Source: Nocardioides turkmenicus (GTDB taxonomy: Bacteria; Actinomycetota; Actinomycetes; Propionibacteriales; Nocardioidaceae). Taken from it: a stretch of DNA of 64,000 nucleotides. This document shows positions 42,090-51,213 of this stretch, one piece after another. A model generated the notes under the pieces. That model was given only the letters and a program-made list of their open reading frames with translations, ran no database searches and was not told the origin of the DNA. Positions within the stretch are counted from its first letter, which is position 1. Every line of letters begins with the position of its first letter. The DNA lies in assembly GCF_011045035.1 (NCBI RefSeq), contig NZ_JAALAA010000001.1:124001-188000 (forward strand), written 5' to 3'. Both the position numbers and the translations under genes were made by a program.

Positions 42090-45000
42090 TCAGGAGCCGC
42101 AGCGGAACATCGCGTCGGCCCAGTCGGCGTGATCGTTGCCGATCCCGTCACCGGCATCGCCCACGACCAGGTCGACGAAGTCGGCGCCGGTGACGTCGGC
42201 GGTGACCGACTCGGTCGCGCTGGCCGGCCCGAGGGTGCCGGTCTCGGCGACGGTACGCCCGTCCGCGACCACCGAGAACCGCACCGACCCGCGCGAGGTC
42301 TGGGCGTCGTCCACCCCGACGTCGGCGGTGAAGGAGGTGCAGTTGCCGGCCAGGTAGTAGCGGACCTTCGAGACCGCGTGCGCGCCCAAGCCCTTGGCGT
42401 AGACCTTGCCGTTCAGCGTGATCGGCCGGCCGTCACCGGCGGCGTTCTCCCCCACGCTGGTGTCGCGCTCGACCGGTCCCCAGCCGTTGGTGCCCGAGAT
42501 CCAGCCGAGATCGCTGGCGTAGGTGTCCGCGGTCGGCGGGGGCGGCGCGGTCTGCACGGTGGCGGAGCGGGTCACCGTGCGCGTCCGACCCGCGATCTCG
42601 TACGTCGCAGCAGCATCGAGCCGATAGCTCGACTCGGCGGCGTCGGCCGGCGGTGTGACCTTCCAGGTGACCGTGTGGCTCGCCCCGGGAGCGAGCGAGT
42701 CGAAGGCCGCCGGGGTGGAGGCCTCCGCCGTCCAGCCCTCCGGCACCTCGAGGTCGACCTTCCCGGCGCCGGTCGCCGACGCCTCGTCGCTGGTCAGCGT
42801 CGCGGTGACCTCGCTGACGCCGCCCGGCAGCAGCTTCTCCTCGCCGGCGTCGACGGCGAGGGTCGCGCAGGCCGGCTGGTCGGCCGCCTCGCCGAGGTCC
42901 TCGACGGTGAAGTCGTCGATGCTGATGTCGCCGTTCGCGCCGTTGCCGTCGGCGGTCCGCAGACCGACCCAGTAGTCACCGCAGCCGCCGGCCACGAACT
43001 CGTCGCTGAACCGGGCGGTCTCGACCTCCCGGCCGATCGGGCGGGCAGCGACCTCGACCGAGCGCGGCTCGCCGCTCGCGACCGAGTCGTAGCCGGTCAC
43101 CCACTCGTAGTCGTCGTCCCGCTCGGCCTGGTGGTCGAAGGAGACCCGGTAGCGGTGGCCGGGCTCGAGACGTACGGTCTGCGGGACGGTGCGGTAGACG
43201 AGACCGCCGTTCTCGGCGTGCGACTTGAGCGACCAGTCGCCGCTGATCACGTCGTCGGTGACCTTCCCGTTCCAGCCGCTCTGCGTGTAGGGCTCGTGGC
43301 GCTCGGCCAGGTGCGTACGCGGGTCGGTGACGCCGCCCGAGGTGCCCTTGACGAACGGCGACCAGCCCTGGACGACCTCCTCGAAGTCCTCCTGGACGAT
43401 GACCTTCGCCCCAGGGGCGGGAGCCAGGTCGCGGTCGATCGCGACGACGCGTACGTCATCCACGCGGACGCGTCCAGGGCCCGCCGCCGCGGAGATCTTG
43501 ACGGTCGCGGTGCCGTCCCGGCCGGCGTCGAAGGGCACCTCGACCCGCTGGAAGTAGGTGCTGTGCAGCTCGTCGGCGGCGACCAGGTTCTTGGCGCTCG
43601 AGCGCTCGACGCGGTTGGTGTAGGTCTTCCCGCCGGAGGTGACGGTGACCGTGGTGGGGCGGCTGTGGCCGGGCTCGACCTCCACCCAGACGCCCAGCGC
43701 GTTGCGGCCGCTGCGCAGGCCGTGGAGGCGCTGGCTGATCGCGGCCTGCCCGCCGGCGCCGAGGACGGCGACCTGCTGCCCGGTCGAGGTACGTCCCGTG
43801 GTGGCCGGGCCGCTCGGGTGCCACGCCTCCAGGTTGCCGGCGTTGAAGCCGGGGTCGGCGACGTGGCTGCCCTGGCCCCACTGCGGCTCGGGCGAGCTGC
43901 CGGGGGTCTTGGTCAGGACGTACGCCGTGCCCGCCTTCGCGTCGAGGGTGACCTTGCCGGCACGCACCGGCACGCTGCCGGCCGCGACCCGGCCCTGCTC
44001 GGTGAGCTCGTAGACGTTGAGCCGACCGCTGGTGCTCCACTCGTCGGTGAGACTCCACGTCGTCCGGCCGCCGTCGGTGTTGTGGTGGTAGAGCTTGGTG
44101 TCGTCCTTCCAGGGCAGCAGGTAGGCGTCGCCGTCGAGGACGAGGTCGCCGTCCTGGTAGATCTTCCGCGTCGCGGCGGTGGAGCCGGTGTTGACTACAC
44201 GGACGCCGCCGTCCTGGACGATCTCGTCGGCGCTCCAGCGCAGGATCGGGTTCTGCTGGAGGTACTTCGTCGGCAGGTTGGTCCGCCAGATGTTGTCGTA
44301 GAAGGCGTCGACGTCGTTCTCACCGGTCCAGCCCTCGAACTCGACGATCTCGGTGTGCCCGAGCAGCTTGTCGGGGTTCCAGGTGTCCTTCTGCCCGTTG
44401 CGTACGAACCGGATCATCTGGCTGTTCAGGCCCTTGTTGGTGGCGCCGCCGTAGGACTCGTCGTTGGCCCAGTGGGACCAGAGCGCGTCCTCCTCGAAGT
44501 GGTAGGACCACTCGGTGCCGATGTTCCAGCCCTGCCCGCGCAGCTCCTGAGCGAGCCGCTCCTGCAGCCAGCCGTAGGAGTAGTAGACGTCGATGTAGAG
44601 GAAGTCGAGGTTGTCGTGCGTCTCGCGGCGCAGCTGAGCGAAGCGGTCGACGATGTTCTTGGTCGCGAGGTCGGTGCGCTGGTCGATGTAGTAGGACTGG
44701 TCGATCCAGTCCCAGCCGGGGCTGTTCTCGTTGACCAGGGTCTCGTCGAAGGTCTTGGCCTCGGGGTAGGCCTCGGTCGCGTTGACGTGGACGCCGAAGT
44801 CGGCGCCCCACTTCTCGCCCTCGCGGGCGAGGGTGTTGAGGTCCTCGAGCCCGCCGGCGCGGGTGTTGTAGTTGCCGCCGTAGTCGGGGTGCGCGGAGTC
44901 GTGGCCCTCGGAGCCGTAGCCCTTCAGCACGGCCAGCTGACCCAGCCCGTCGGTGGCCAGCGAGACCCGCTTGACGTCGTCGAGCGTACGCAGGAACGGA

Positions 45001-45935
45001 TGGGTCGCCTGGCTGGCGAAGTTGAACGGGATGTGGGTGACCACCCGCTCGGGCGTCTCGTCCGCGCCATTCATGGGCCGCTGGATGTCGCGCAGCGCGA
45101 TCGCGCCGTCCTGCCAGTCGACCCGCTGGTCATCGTTGGCGTCAGGGGTGACGGTGACCTTCGCCCACGGGAGCTCCTCGGTGTAGGGCGAGCCCGTCGC
45201 GCGGTAGGTCCACTGGCCGCTCCACAGCCCGACCCGGCGGCCGTTGTCGGTGGCGCTGACCTTGCGCCAGATCCGGCCGCGCTCGTTGGTCGAGTCGCCG
45301 CCGCTCTGGTCGTAGACCGAGTTGGTCTCGATGGCGGCGGCCAGCTGGTCGGTGTCGACGATGGCGTATGCAGACCCGACCGGCGTCGCGGTCGTGGCCA
45401 GGTCGGCGGTGACCTCGGTGTGGGTGTCGCCGTTCTTGGTGCGGTCCGCGCTCACGATCGCGGTGCTCACGGTGGCGCCGGCCTGGTCGGAGCTGACCGA
45501 GAGGAGGTCGTGCCCCGGGATGTCGAGGGTGCCGACCCGGTGCTCGGCGGTGTCGGTCACCTTGGTGACCGCGAAGGTGACGACGTCGACGGCCACCTCG
45601 AGCTTCGCGTCGAGCTCGACGCCGGGCAGGTCGGCGAAGGTCAGCCGGTAGGTCGCGGTGTCGGCGTCTACCTGGGTGCCGGTCACGGTCGCCGTGTGCG
45701 TTGTGCCGTTGATGCGTACGTCCGTGGGCACCGTGGCCGCGCCGCCGATCTCGCCGCCGGCGGTGTGCCGGTAGCCGAGCACGGCCGGGAAGTCCTCGGC
45801 CACCTGGACGGTCAGCAGGGGTGAGGTCAGGGTGAACGCAACCACTGGGGCGGCGTGGCTTTCGGGCGCGATCGCGATCACGCCGGCGAAGGCCGTCACG
45901 GACGCGAGGAGGGCGGTGGGGAAACGCTTCGGCAT
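42090..45935 (-). CDS. Secreted GH101 endo-alpha-N-acetylgalactosaminidase
   Basis: A 1281-residue exported enzyme. The ATG at 45935 follows GGGAGTCACG and starts a signal peptide ending at SHAAP (about residue 29). The GH101 barrel is clear: DWQDGAIALRDIQRPM, LKGYGSEGHDSAHPDYGGNY, DNLDFLYIDVYY with the nucleophile Asp449, and NIGTEWSYHFEEDALWSHW with the acid/base Glu475. GH101 enzymes release the core-1 disaccharide Gal-GalNAc from Ser/Thr of mucin-type glycoproteins. Galactose-binding-like sandwiches follow, then NEW3 (about 1030-1110) and an NPCBM domain (about 1130-1281). It heads the GalNAc gene set. No cell-wall anchor is seen, so it is probably released. Confidence 0.93.
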   Translation of the reverse strand: MPKRFPTALLASVTAFAGVIAIAPESHAAPVVAFTLTSPLLTVQVAEDFPAVLGYRHTAGGEIGGAATVPTDVRINGTTHTATVTGTQVDADTATYRLTFADLPGVELDAKLEVAVDVVTFAVTKVTDTAEHRVGTLDIPGHDLLSVSSDQAGATVSTAIVSADRTKNGDTHTEVTADLATTATPVGSAYAIVDTDQLAAAIETNSVYDQSGGDSTNERGRIWRKVSATDNGRRVGLWSGQWTYRATGSPYTEELPWAKVTVTPDANDDQRVDWQDGAIALRDIQRPMNGADETPERVVTHIPFNFASQATHPFLRTLDDVKRVSLATDGLGQLAVLKGYGSEGHDSAHPDYGGNYNTRAGGLEDLNTLAREGEKWGADFGVHVNATEAYPEAKTFDETLVNENSPGWDWIDQSYYIDQRTDLATKNIVDRFAQLRRETHDNLDFLYIDVYYSYGWLQERLAQELRGQGWNIGTEWSYHFEEDALWSHWANDESYGGATNKGLNSQMIRFVRNGQKDTWNPDKLLGHTEIVEFEGWTGENDVDAFYDNIWRTNLPTKYLQQNPILRWSADEIVQDGGVRVVNTGSTAATRKIYQDGDLVLDGDAYLLPWKDDTKLYHHNTDGGRTTWSLTDEWSTSGRLNVYELTEQGRVAAGSVPVRAGKVTLDAKAGTAYVLTKTPGSSPEPQWGQGSHVADPGFNAGNLEAWHPSGPATTGRTSTGQQVAVLGAGGQAAISQRLHGLRSGRNALGVWVEVEPGHSRPTTVTVTSGGKTYTNRVERSSAKNLVAADELHSTYFQRVEVPFDAGRDGTATVKISAAAGPGRVRVDDVRVVAIDRDLAPAPGAKVIVQEDFEEVVQGWSPFVKGTSGGVTDPRTHLAERHEPYTQSGWNGKVTDDVISGDWSLKSHAENGGLVYRTVPQTVRLEPGHRYRVSFDHQAERDDDYEWVTGYDSVASGEPRSVEVAARPIGREVETARFSDEFVAGGCGDYWVGLRTADGNGANGDISIDDFTVEDLGEAADQPACATLAVDAGEEKLLPGGVSEVTATLTSDEASATGAGKVDLEVPEGWTAEASTPAAFDSLAPGASHTVTWKVTPPADAAESSYRLDAAATYEIAGRTRTVTRSATVQTAPPPPTADTYASDLGWISGTNGWGPVERDTSVGENAAGDGRPITLNGKVYAKGLGAHAVSKVRYYLAGNCTSFTADVGVDDAQTSRGSVRFSVVADGRTVAETGTLGPASATESVTADVTGADFVDLVVGDAGDGIGNDHADWADAMFRCGS

Positions 45936-45988
45936 CGTGACTCCCAAGGGTGGGGGTGGGCCTGACGAGGTCCGTCCATCATGCAGAG

Positions 45989-46020
45989 TTTTGCGCGGAT
46001 TGGCTACGTATTGCGCAAAA
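45989..46020. promoter_or_regulatory. Inverted repeat upstream of the GH101 gene, probable operator
   Basis: TTTTGCGC (45989-45996) and GCGCAAAA (46013-46020) form an 8-bp inverted repeat with a 16-base spacer, 54 bases before the GH101 start. GCGC-A/T half sites (GCGCTAAA) also occur in front of the SIS gene, so the local DeoR protein may bind both. Confidence 0.5.
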
Positions 46021-46051
46021 GTTGTCACACATGCTCGGCACCGGGCCACAA

Positions 46052-46098
46052 CCCTGGGGAGGGCTATCCGAACCTGGTTCGGATAGCCCTCCCCAGGG
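46052..46098. repeat. Perfect 47-bp palindrome, copy B, at the 5' end of the O-glycan locus
   Basis: Each 23-base arm reads CCCTGGGGAGGG, CTA, then TCCGAACC inward to a central T. It is the same element as 33846-33894, except that TTG/CAA is replaced by CTA/TAG. Here it lies between divergent genes (GH101 and ilvD), where a terminator is not expected. Confidence 0.85.
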
Positions 46099-46221
46099 CC
46101 AACGACCTAAGGCGCGCCGGCGACCATTCGATAAAGGTCCAGTGGGCACAGATCTCCGACTCCAAACCTCGTACGGTTGCGCTCCCGCCCAAGGTCATCA
46201 CACACGGCTAGCCTCGTACAT

Positions 46222-47916
46222 GTGAACCCACCGAGCCCCGAGACACCTGACATCAAACCCAGGTCGCGCGCCGTCACCGACGGCCTGGAGGCCACCGCTG
46301 CCCGAGGCATGTTGCGGGCCGTCGGCCTCGGCGACGACGACTTCGCGAAGTCGCAGATCGGCGTCGCGTCGTCGTGGAACGAGATCACCCCGTGCAACCT
46401 CTCCCTCGACCGGCTCGCAAAGGCGGTGAAGAACGGGGTGCACGCGGCCGGCGGCTATCCGCTGGAGTTCGGCACCATCTCCGTCTCCGACGGAATCTCG
46501 ATGGGTCACGAGGGTATGCACTTCTCGCTGGTGTCGCGCGAGATCATCGCCGACTCGGTCGAGACGGTGATGAGCGCCGAGCGGCTCGACGGCTCCGTGC
46601 TGCTCGCGGGCTGTGACAAGTCGCTGCCCGGCATGTTGATGGCAGCCGCGAGGCTCGATCTCGCCTCGGTCTTCCTCTACGCCGGCTCGATCATGCCCGG
46701 GCAGGTCGACGGCCGCGACGTCACGATCATCGACGCCTTCGAAGCGGTCGGGGCCTGTATCGCGGGGAAGATGAGCCGCGATGAGGTCACCCGCATCGAG
46801 AAGGCGATCTGTCCTGGCGAGGGCGCCTGCGGGGGCATGTACACCGCCAACACGATGGCTGCTGTCGCCGAGGCGATGGGCATGTCGCTGCCCGGTTCGG
46901 CCGCGCCTCCCGCCGTCGACCGACGCCGCGACGGCTTCGCCCACCGCTCGGGTGAAGCCGTGGTCGGGCTGCTGCGCCGCGGCATCACGGCGCGCCAGAT
47001 CATGACCAAGGAGGCCTTCGAGAACGCCATCGCCGTCGTGATGGCGCTTGGCGGTTCCACCAACGCCGTGCTGCACCTGCTGGCCATCGCCAACGAGGCC
47101 GAGGTCGACCTGACGCTCGACGACTTCACCCGGATCGGAGAGAAGGTCCCCCACCTCGCCGACCTCAAGCCGTACGGCAAGTACGTCATGAACGACGTCG
47201 ACAAGATCGGCGGGATCCCGGTCGTGATGAAGGCGCTCCTGGACGCGGGACTGCTCCACGGCGACTGCCTCACGGTGACCGGGAAGACCATGGCGGAGAA
47301 CCTCGCCGAGTTGAGCCCGCCCAGGCTCGACGACGACGTGATCCACTCCTTCGAGCGGCCGATCCACCGCACCGGCGGTCTCACCATCCTGAAGGGCTCG
47401 CTCGCGCCCGAGGGTGCGGTCGTCAAGACGGCCGGCTTCGACGACACCGTCTTCCGCGGCACTGCCCGGGTCTTCGACGGGGAGCGGGCCGCGATGGACG
47501 CCCTCGAGGCAGGCCTCATCGTCGCGGGCGACGTCGTGGTCATTCGCAACGAGGGCCCGAAGGGCGGCCCGGGCATGCGGGAGATGCTCGCCATCACGGG
47601 AGCCATCAAGGGCGCTGGCCTCGGGAAGGATGTCCTGCTGATCACCGACGGCCGCTTCTCGGGAGGGACCACGGGCCTCTGCGTCGGCCACATCGCCCCG
47701 GAGGCCGTCGACGCCGGCCCGATCGCCTTCGTCCGCGACGGCGACCCCATCGTCCTCGACGTCGTCAACCGCACCCTCGATGTCGAGGTGGAACCCGAGG
47801 AGCTGGAGCGGCGAAAGGTCGGCTGGGAGCCACTTCCCTCGAAGTATCAGCGCGGAGTGCTCGGCAAGTACCGGCGTACGGTGCAGTCGGCCGCCGTCGG
47901 CGCCGTCACGAGCTAG
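46222..47916 (+). CDS. ilvD: Dihydroxy-acid dehydratase
   Basis: A 564-residue enzyme that dehydrates 2,3-dihydroxy acids in valine, leucine and isoleucine synthesis. Fe-S ligand and substrate segments are [26 protein letters not shown] and [16 protein letters not shown] (three conserved Cys); [14 protein letters not shown] and [16 protein letters not shown] are later family marks. GTG 46222 opens [10 protein letters not shown]; no ribosome site precedes it, and TAGCCT about 12 bases upstream could be a -10 element of a leaderless transcript. No other ilv gene is near. It is unrelated in function to the glycan locus whose palindrome it faces. Confidence 0.94.
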   Translation: MNPPSPETPDIKPRSRAVTDGLEATAARGMLRAVGLGDDDFAKSQIGVASSWNEITPCNLSLDRLAKAVKNGVHAAGGYPLEFGTISVSDGISMGHEGMHFSLVSREIIADSVETVMSAERLDGSVLLAGCDKSLPGMLMAAARLDLASVFLYAGSIMPGQVDGRDVTIIDAFEAVGACIAGKMSRDEVTRIEKAICPGEGACGGMYTANTMAAVAEAMGMSLPGSAAPPAVDRRRDGFAHRSGEAVVGLLRRGITARQIMTKEAFENAIAVVMALGGSTNAVLHLLAIANEAEVDLTLDDFTRIGEKVPHLADLKPYGKYVMNDVDKIGGIPVVMKALLDAGLLHGDCLTVTGKTMAENLAELSPPRLDDDVIHSFERPIHRTGGLTILKGSLAPEGAVVKTAGFDDTVFRGTARVFDGERAAMDALEAGLIVAGDVVVIRNEGPKGGPGMREMLAITGAIKGAGLGKDVLLITDGRFSGGTTGLCVGHIAPEAVDAGPIAFVRDGDPIVLDVVNRTLDVEVEPEELERRKVGWEPLPSKYQRGVLGKYRRTVQSAAVGAVTS

Positions 47917-47970
47917 TCGGCTGCCCGCGCCGGCAGAGCCATCACCCGGAGCGTCGGCGGGTTGTCGAGA

Positions 47971-48789
47971 TCATGACGCGAGGTCCGCGAAAGCATCCTC
48001 GAACGCCCGCCGCACGACCGCTCCCGGCGTACGGTCGAGCACCCCGAACACCACCTGTTCGAAGGTCCCCTCGAACCGCCCGCCCGGACCGAACAGGTCC
48101 CGGAACGATCCAGCGACCATGACCGGGTCGTTCTGGAACACCCCGCATCCCCAGGCACCGAGGACGAGACTGCGGTACCCGTTCGCTGCCGCGGTCTCGA
48201 GGACACGCGCCGCACGGGTCGCGAGCGCAGCCGGGATATCGTCCGTACGCTCCGGAACCTGCCTGCGGATGACGCCCGCGTTCGGAGCGGGCGAGGTCAG
48301 GAACCCGACCAGCACCGGCTCGTCGAGCAGCGCGCCGCGGTCGTCACGGAAGACCGGTACACCCGGCGAGTGGATGACCCGGTCGCTGTAGAACGGGTCT
48401 CGGACCGCGCGATGGTGCTCGTAGTATTCGGGCGCCTCCAGCAGGCAGGTGTAGAGCGCCGACGCCCGGCACAAAGCTTCCTCCTGCGCCTGAGCCCCGT
48501 TGACGTACCCGCCGCCAGGGTTCCTCGCCGAGGCGAAGTTCAGCACCGCCACCGGTGCCGGCAGCTGCCGCGCCTCCCACAGGCTGCTGCCGCCGGTGAC
48601 CGCGAACCGCGTCTCCACCGGCTCGGTCGACGGCACCTCGACCGGCTCCGGCCCGTACAGCTGTGTCCCTTCTCGCGCCGCCTGGACGGCATCGCCGATG
48701 AGCACCTTCGTGCCATCCGCACGCCGGTAGAACCCGGCCGCGATGAACTGCTCGTTCTCCTGCGCGAGCGCGCGCAGCCGCGCGCTCAT
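47971..48789 (-). CDS. TIGR02452 / bacterial-type poly(ADP-ribose) glycohydrolase-like protein
   Basis: A 272-residue macro-fold protein. FASARNPGGGYVNGAQAQEE carries the PARG signature, GGG then QEE, in which the second Glu is catalytic in bacterial PARGs; GAWGCGVFQNDP binds the distal part of ADP-ribose. Such enzymes remove ADP-ribose chains or act on ADP-ribosylated targets. The ATG at 48789 has GAGGGTGACCG upstream. The neighbours include two NUDIX proteins, which often act on ADP-ribose or similar dinucleotides, so a shared nucleotide theme is possible but unproven. Confidence 0.87.
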   Translation of the reverse strand: MSARLRALAQENEQFIAAGFYRRADGTKVLIGDAVQAAREGTQLYGPEPVEVPSTEPVETRFAVTGGSSLWEARQLPAPVAVLNFASARNPGGGYVNGAQAQEEALCRASALYTCLLEAPEYYEHHRAVRDPFYSDRVIHSPGVPVFRDDRGALLDEPVLVGFLTSPAPNAGVIRRQVPERTDDIPAALATRAARVLETAAANGYRSLVLGAWGCGVFQNDPVMVAGSFRDLFGPGGRFEGTFEQVVFGVLDRTPGAVVRRAFEDAFADLAS

Positions 48790-48923
48790 CCGGTCACCCT
48801 CGTGGTGACCGCCATCGCCCCTGCGACGGCCGTTTCGATCTTCTTCACGGTACGCATCGTCCTGTCCACGAAGATCCGACCGCAACCAGGTTTCCTCCCC
48901 TGCACGACCTGCGACGATGTCCG

Positions 48924-49107
48924 TGTGTCGAAGACAGCCGACGACCTCGCGACCACGGACGAACCGGCTTGGCCCGAGATCCGGCAGGCGATCAACGCTG
49001 CGCCTCACCCCGTGACGGTTCTCCTGTCGTCCGCGCCGACCGCGACGGCCTCATCGAAGCCCTGAGGATCGAGCCCATCGTCACCAGCGTCGAGGGGGCG
49101 AAATAGT
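48924..49107 (+). pseudogene. Probable DUF2625-like gene remnant, shortened and frameshifted
   Basis: Within the 447-bp gap 48790-49236, a GTG near 48924 gives VSKTADDLATTDEPAWPEIR followed by QAINAAPHPVTVL, which resembles the N-terminus of DUF2625 proteins (an EPAWP segment, then PVEVL). The frame then turns to low-quality sequence and stops; another frame continues as RADRDGLIEALRIEP and ends in TAG at 49107. The rest of such a protein is absent. The remainder of the gap shows only the likely promoter of the first NUDIX gene. Confidence 0.35.
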
Positions 49108-49236
49108 CACCGGCACAGCCCCGTTTCTCTGCGCTTGACCTCGGCTGATTCGGCTATGCTCGCGACCGTGGGATCTCGGCCGACAATCGACGCGCACATA
49201 CAACCGCCACGCCCTCGCGCCCCGGGCGCGAGCGGC

Positions 49237-49719
49237 ATGAGCCAGCGAGTCGACTGGCACAACGATCCCGCAGCCCCTGAGGTGAACAGCATCCGGCCCA
49301 GCGCCGGCGCCTTCGTACTCGACGACCCGGGCCGCATCCTGCTGGTCCGCCGCAACGACACCGGCAACTGGACCATGCCCGGCGGGGCGATGGAGCCCGG
49401 CGAGTCGCTGACAGCGGCCGCGGTCCGCAAGACGTTCGAGGAGACCGGCATCACCATCGAGGTGACCGGCCTGGTCGGGATCTGGACCAATCCTCGCCAC
49501 CGGATCGAGAACACCGCCAACGGCGAGGTACGCCAGGAGTGCTCCATCATCTACGCCGGCCGATACCTCGCCGGCGAGCCCACCCCCTCGCCTGAGAACA
49601 CCCACGCCGAATGGGTGTCTCCGGCGATCATTCCCAGCCTTCAGATGGACCGCAGCCAGCGTGTGAGGATCGACTGGGCCCTCAACCGCGACTTCCCCCA
49701 CCTCGACCCCAACCCCTGA
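49237..49719 (+). CDS. NUDIX hydrolase paralogue 1, with altered NUDIX box
   Basis: A 160-residue NUDIX-fold protein. It is about 80 percent like the protein at 51963-52445 over its whole length, with the same ends (RVDWHNDPAAPEVNS and DWALNRDFPHLDPNP), which fixes the ATG at 49237 over longer reads. The NUDIX box runs from GGAMEPGESLTAAAV to RKTFEETGI. The consensus RE is RK: Lys65 (codon AAG at 49429-49431) replaces a Glu that normally binds the catalytic metal; the other copy keeps Glu. This copy may thus be inactive or have changed activity, perhaps only binding the nucleotide. Confidence 0.9.
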   Translation: MSQRVDWHNDPAAPEVNSIRPSAGAFVLDDPGRILLVRRNDTGNWTMPGGAMEPGESLTAAAVRKTFEETGITIEVTGLVGIWTNPRHRIENTANGEVRQECSIIYAGRYLAGEPTPSPENTHAEWVSPAIIPSLQMDRSQRVRIDWALNRDFPHLDPNP

Positions 49720-49756
49720 TCATGGTCGTGCGAGCCGGCATCCGGCCCGCAAGGAG

Positions 49757-50299
49757 TCAGTCGTCCCGTAGCCAGGCGGCCAGATCGACGGTCTCCGATG
49801 TCGGCGGAGGACATGCCGCGAAGAACGACGACGTACGCCAGCTCGTGATCTCCTCGACCATGTCGCCGGGCAGCAATCGCTGCAGATACGCAAGAAGATC
49901 GTCGACCCCGGCCCGCGCAGCAAGAGCGATCGACGCATCCAATCCCTGGGGCAGCAGAAGGGCTGCGTCGATGTAGCAGTACGCGTCGAAGTTGATGTTC
50001 TTCGCGCGCCAGATCAGAGGGACATCCTCGAGGCGACCATCGCAGAAGAGCATCCAGCAGCAGGCCAGCAGGACATCCCCACAACCGTCACCCGCCTCCT
50101 TGCGCGAGGCGATCTCGTACGCAGTGACAGCTCGAAGCAGGTCGAGATCACCCGCGTGCCGTTCGGTCAGCAGCGTCGCAACGATCGCCGGCCTGTCCAC
50201 CGCATCGACCGGTCCGGACGCCTCTGGCCCGAACATCGAGGGCCACGAATCCGCGTCGGCACTGCGAGCCCGAAGCAGGAGATCGATCCCCGTTCCCAT
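49757..50299 (-). CDS. Hypothetical protein
   Basis: A 180-residue soluble protein. ATG 50299 is chosen because AAAGGGAG lies eight bases upstream; GTG 50308 is too near that site. Features are GDGCGDVLLACCWMLFCDGR with a Cys cluster, a DVPLIWRAKNINFDAYCYID segment, and an Ala/Leu-rich helix near residues 120-145. These regions suggest a small all-helical protein. The family was not recognised. The gene ends 37 bp from the convergent NUDIX gene; TetR lies 24 bp upstream on the same strand. Confidence 0.6.
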   Translation of the reverse strand: MGTGIDLLLRARSADADSWPSMFGPEASGPVDAVDRPAIVATLLTERHAGDLDLLRAVTAYEIASRKEAGDGCGDVLLACCWMLFCDGRLEDVPLIWRAKNINFDAYCYIDAALLLPQGLDASIALAARAGVDDLLAYLQRLLPGDMVEEITSWRTSSFFAACPPPTSETVDLAAWLRDD

Positions 50300-50323
50300 G
50301 GGACTCACTCCCTTTCTCGCTCG

Positions 50324-51052
50324 TCAGCCGCCGGCTCCGCGACTCCGAGCGTCCGTCGCGAACATCGGCATGAGCTCGTCGGCAGCAGCTGCGGCCAGCG
50401 CGATCCTCCCATCCCGCACACCGCATACCCGCAGGCAGGTCGCCGCGATCGCCCGTGCATCGGCACGCGTGACCTCGTCGCCGCGGGCACGGATCCTGAT
50501 CACCACCTCGACCACCTGGACCAACAGCCCACCCAGCTGGTCCACGCTCACCGTCGCGGCAACAGGACCACTGATGACCGCAGCACCCAACCGGCCGTAC
50601 GCAGCGACCAACTCCCGAAGCGCAGGCTGGAACTCCCCGAAGACCTCGCTGCTCCTGACATCCGGCATCCGGTAGAGCCTGCCGATGTTGTGCGGCACCG
50701 TCGCGAGCGTGTCCGCGTCGATCAACGCAAGCAGGTAGAGCGCGGCCTCCGGCAGGTCGGCCGGGCACTCCCCCTCGATCCTCTCGACCTGGTCGAGGCT
50801 GGGCCGCACGGAGAGCTCGAGGAGCTCGGCGAGGATCCCCGGCTTGCCCGCGAAGTGGTAGTAGAGCGACGCCTGCCTGATCCCGACCTTCTCCGCGATG
50901 TCCCGGGTCGAGGTCGCCGCGTACCCGCGGTTGACGAAGAGCTCCGCCGCTGCCTGAAGGATCTCGTCGCGCGGCGCGGCCACGCTTGCCGCGTGTGGGA
51001 TGACCCGAGGCCTTCCGGGGCGAGTGACACCTGCAGGCGCGTACGTGCTCAT
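50324..51052 (-). CDS. TetR-family transcriptional regulator
   Basis: A 242-residue regulator. The HTH is near residues 27-75: EILQAAAELFVNRGYAATST, then GIRQASLYYHFAGKPGI. The C-terminal domain is Ala/Leu-rich and unlike named subfamilies. It lies 24 bp upstream of the hypothetical gene at 49757-50299, so these two are probably one operon. Between it and the divergent XRE gene are 161 bp with two GGGACGTTTG repeats nearer the latter. Confidence 0.85.
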   Translation of the reverse strand: MSTYAPAGVTRPGRPRVIPHAASVAAPRDEILQAAAELFVNRGYAATSTRDIAEKVGIRQASLYYHFAGKPGILAELLELSVRPSLDQVERIEGECPADLPEAALYLLALIDADTLATVPHNIGRLYRMPDVRSSEVFGEFQPALRELVAAYGRLGAAVISGPVAATVSVDQLGGLLVQVVEVVIRIRARGDEVTRADARAIAATCLRVCGVRDGRIALAAAAADELMPMFATDARSRGAGG

Positions 51053-51154
51053 CGGTTCCTTCTCAGGAGCAGAGTGGGACTGGAGGTCCCCAGCGCTCCA
51101 GCACCGTGTGCAGCCCGGCGCGCCGGGGACTCAACCACCATCGCCCCGAAGGCC

Positions 51155-51196
51155 GGGACGTTTGCACCTCCCGCAAGGGACATATGGGGACGTTTG
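51155..51196. promoter_or_regulatory. Direct repeats upstream of the XRE-type gene
   Basis: GGGACGTTTG occurs at 51155-51164 and 51187-51196, exactly 32 bp apart (three helical turns), so both copies face the same side of the helix. The second copy ends 17 bases before the chosen ATG. They are likely sites for self-regulation by the XRE protein. Confidence 0.5.
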
Positions 51197-51213
51197 TCCG
51201 GTACGTTGACGGC

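Noticed and set aside
41295..45824. A 1509-codon open frame on the + strand opposite GH101 and DeoR
   Set aside because: It is an antisense shadow caused by high third-position GC; its translation is Asp/Arg/Val/Gly-rich with no family motif, while the minus strand has clear GH101 catalytic residues.
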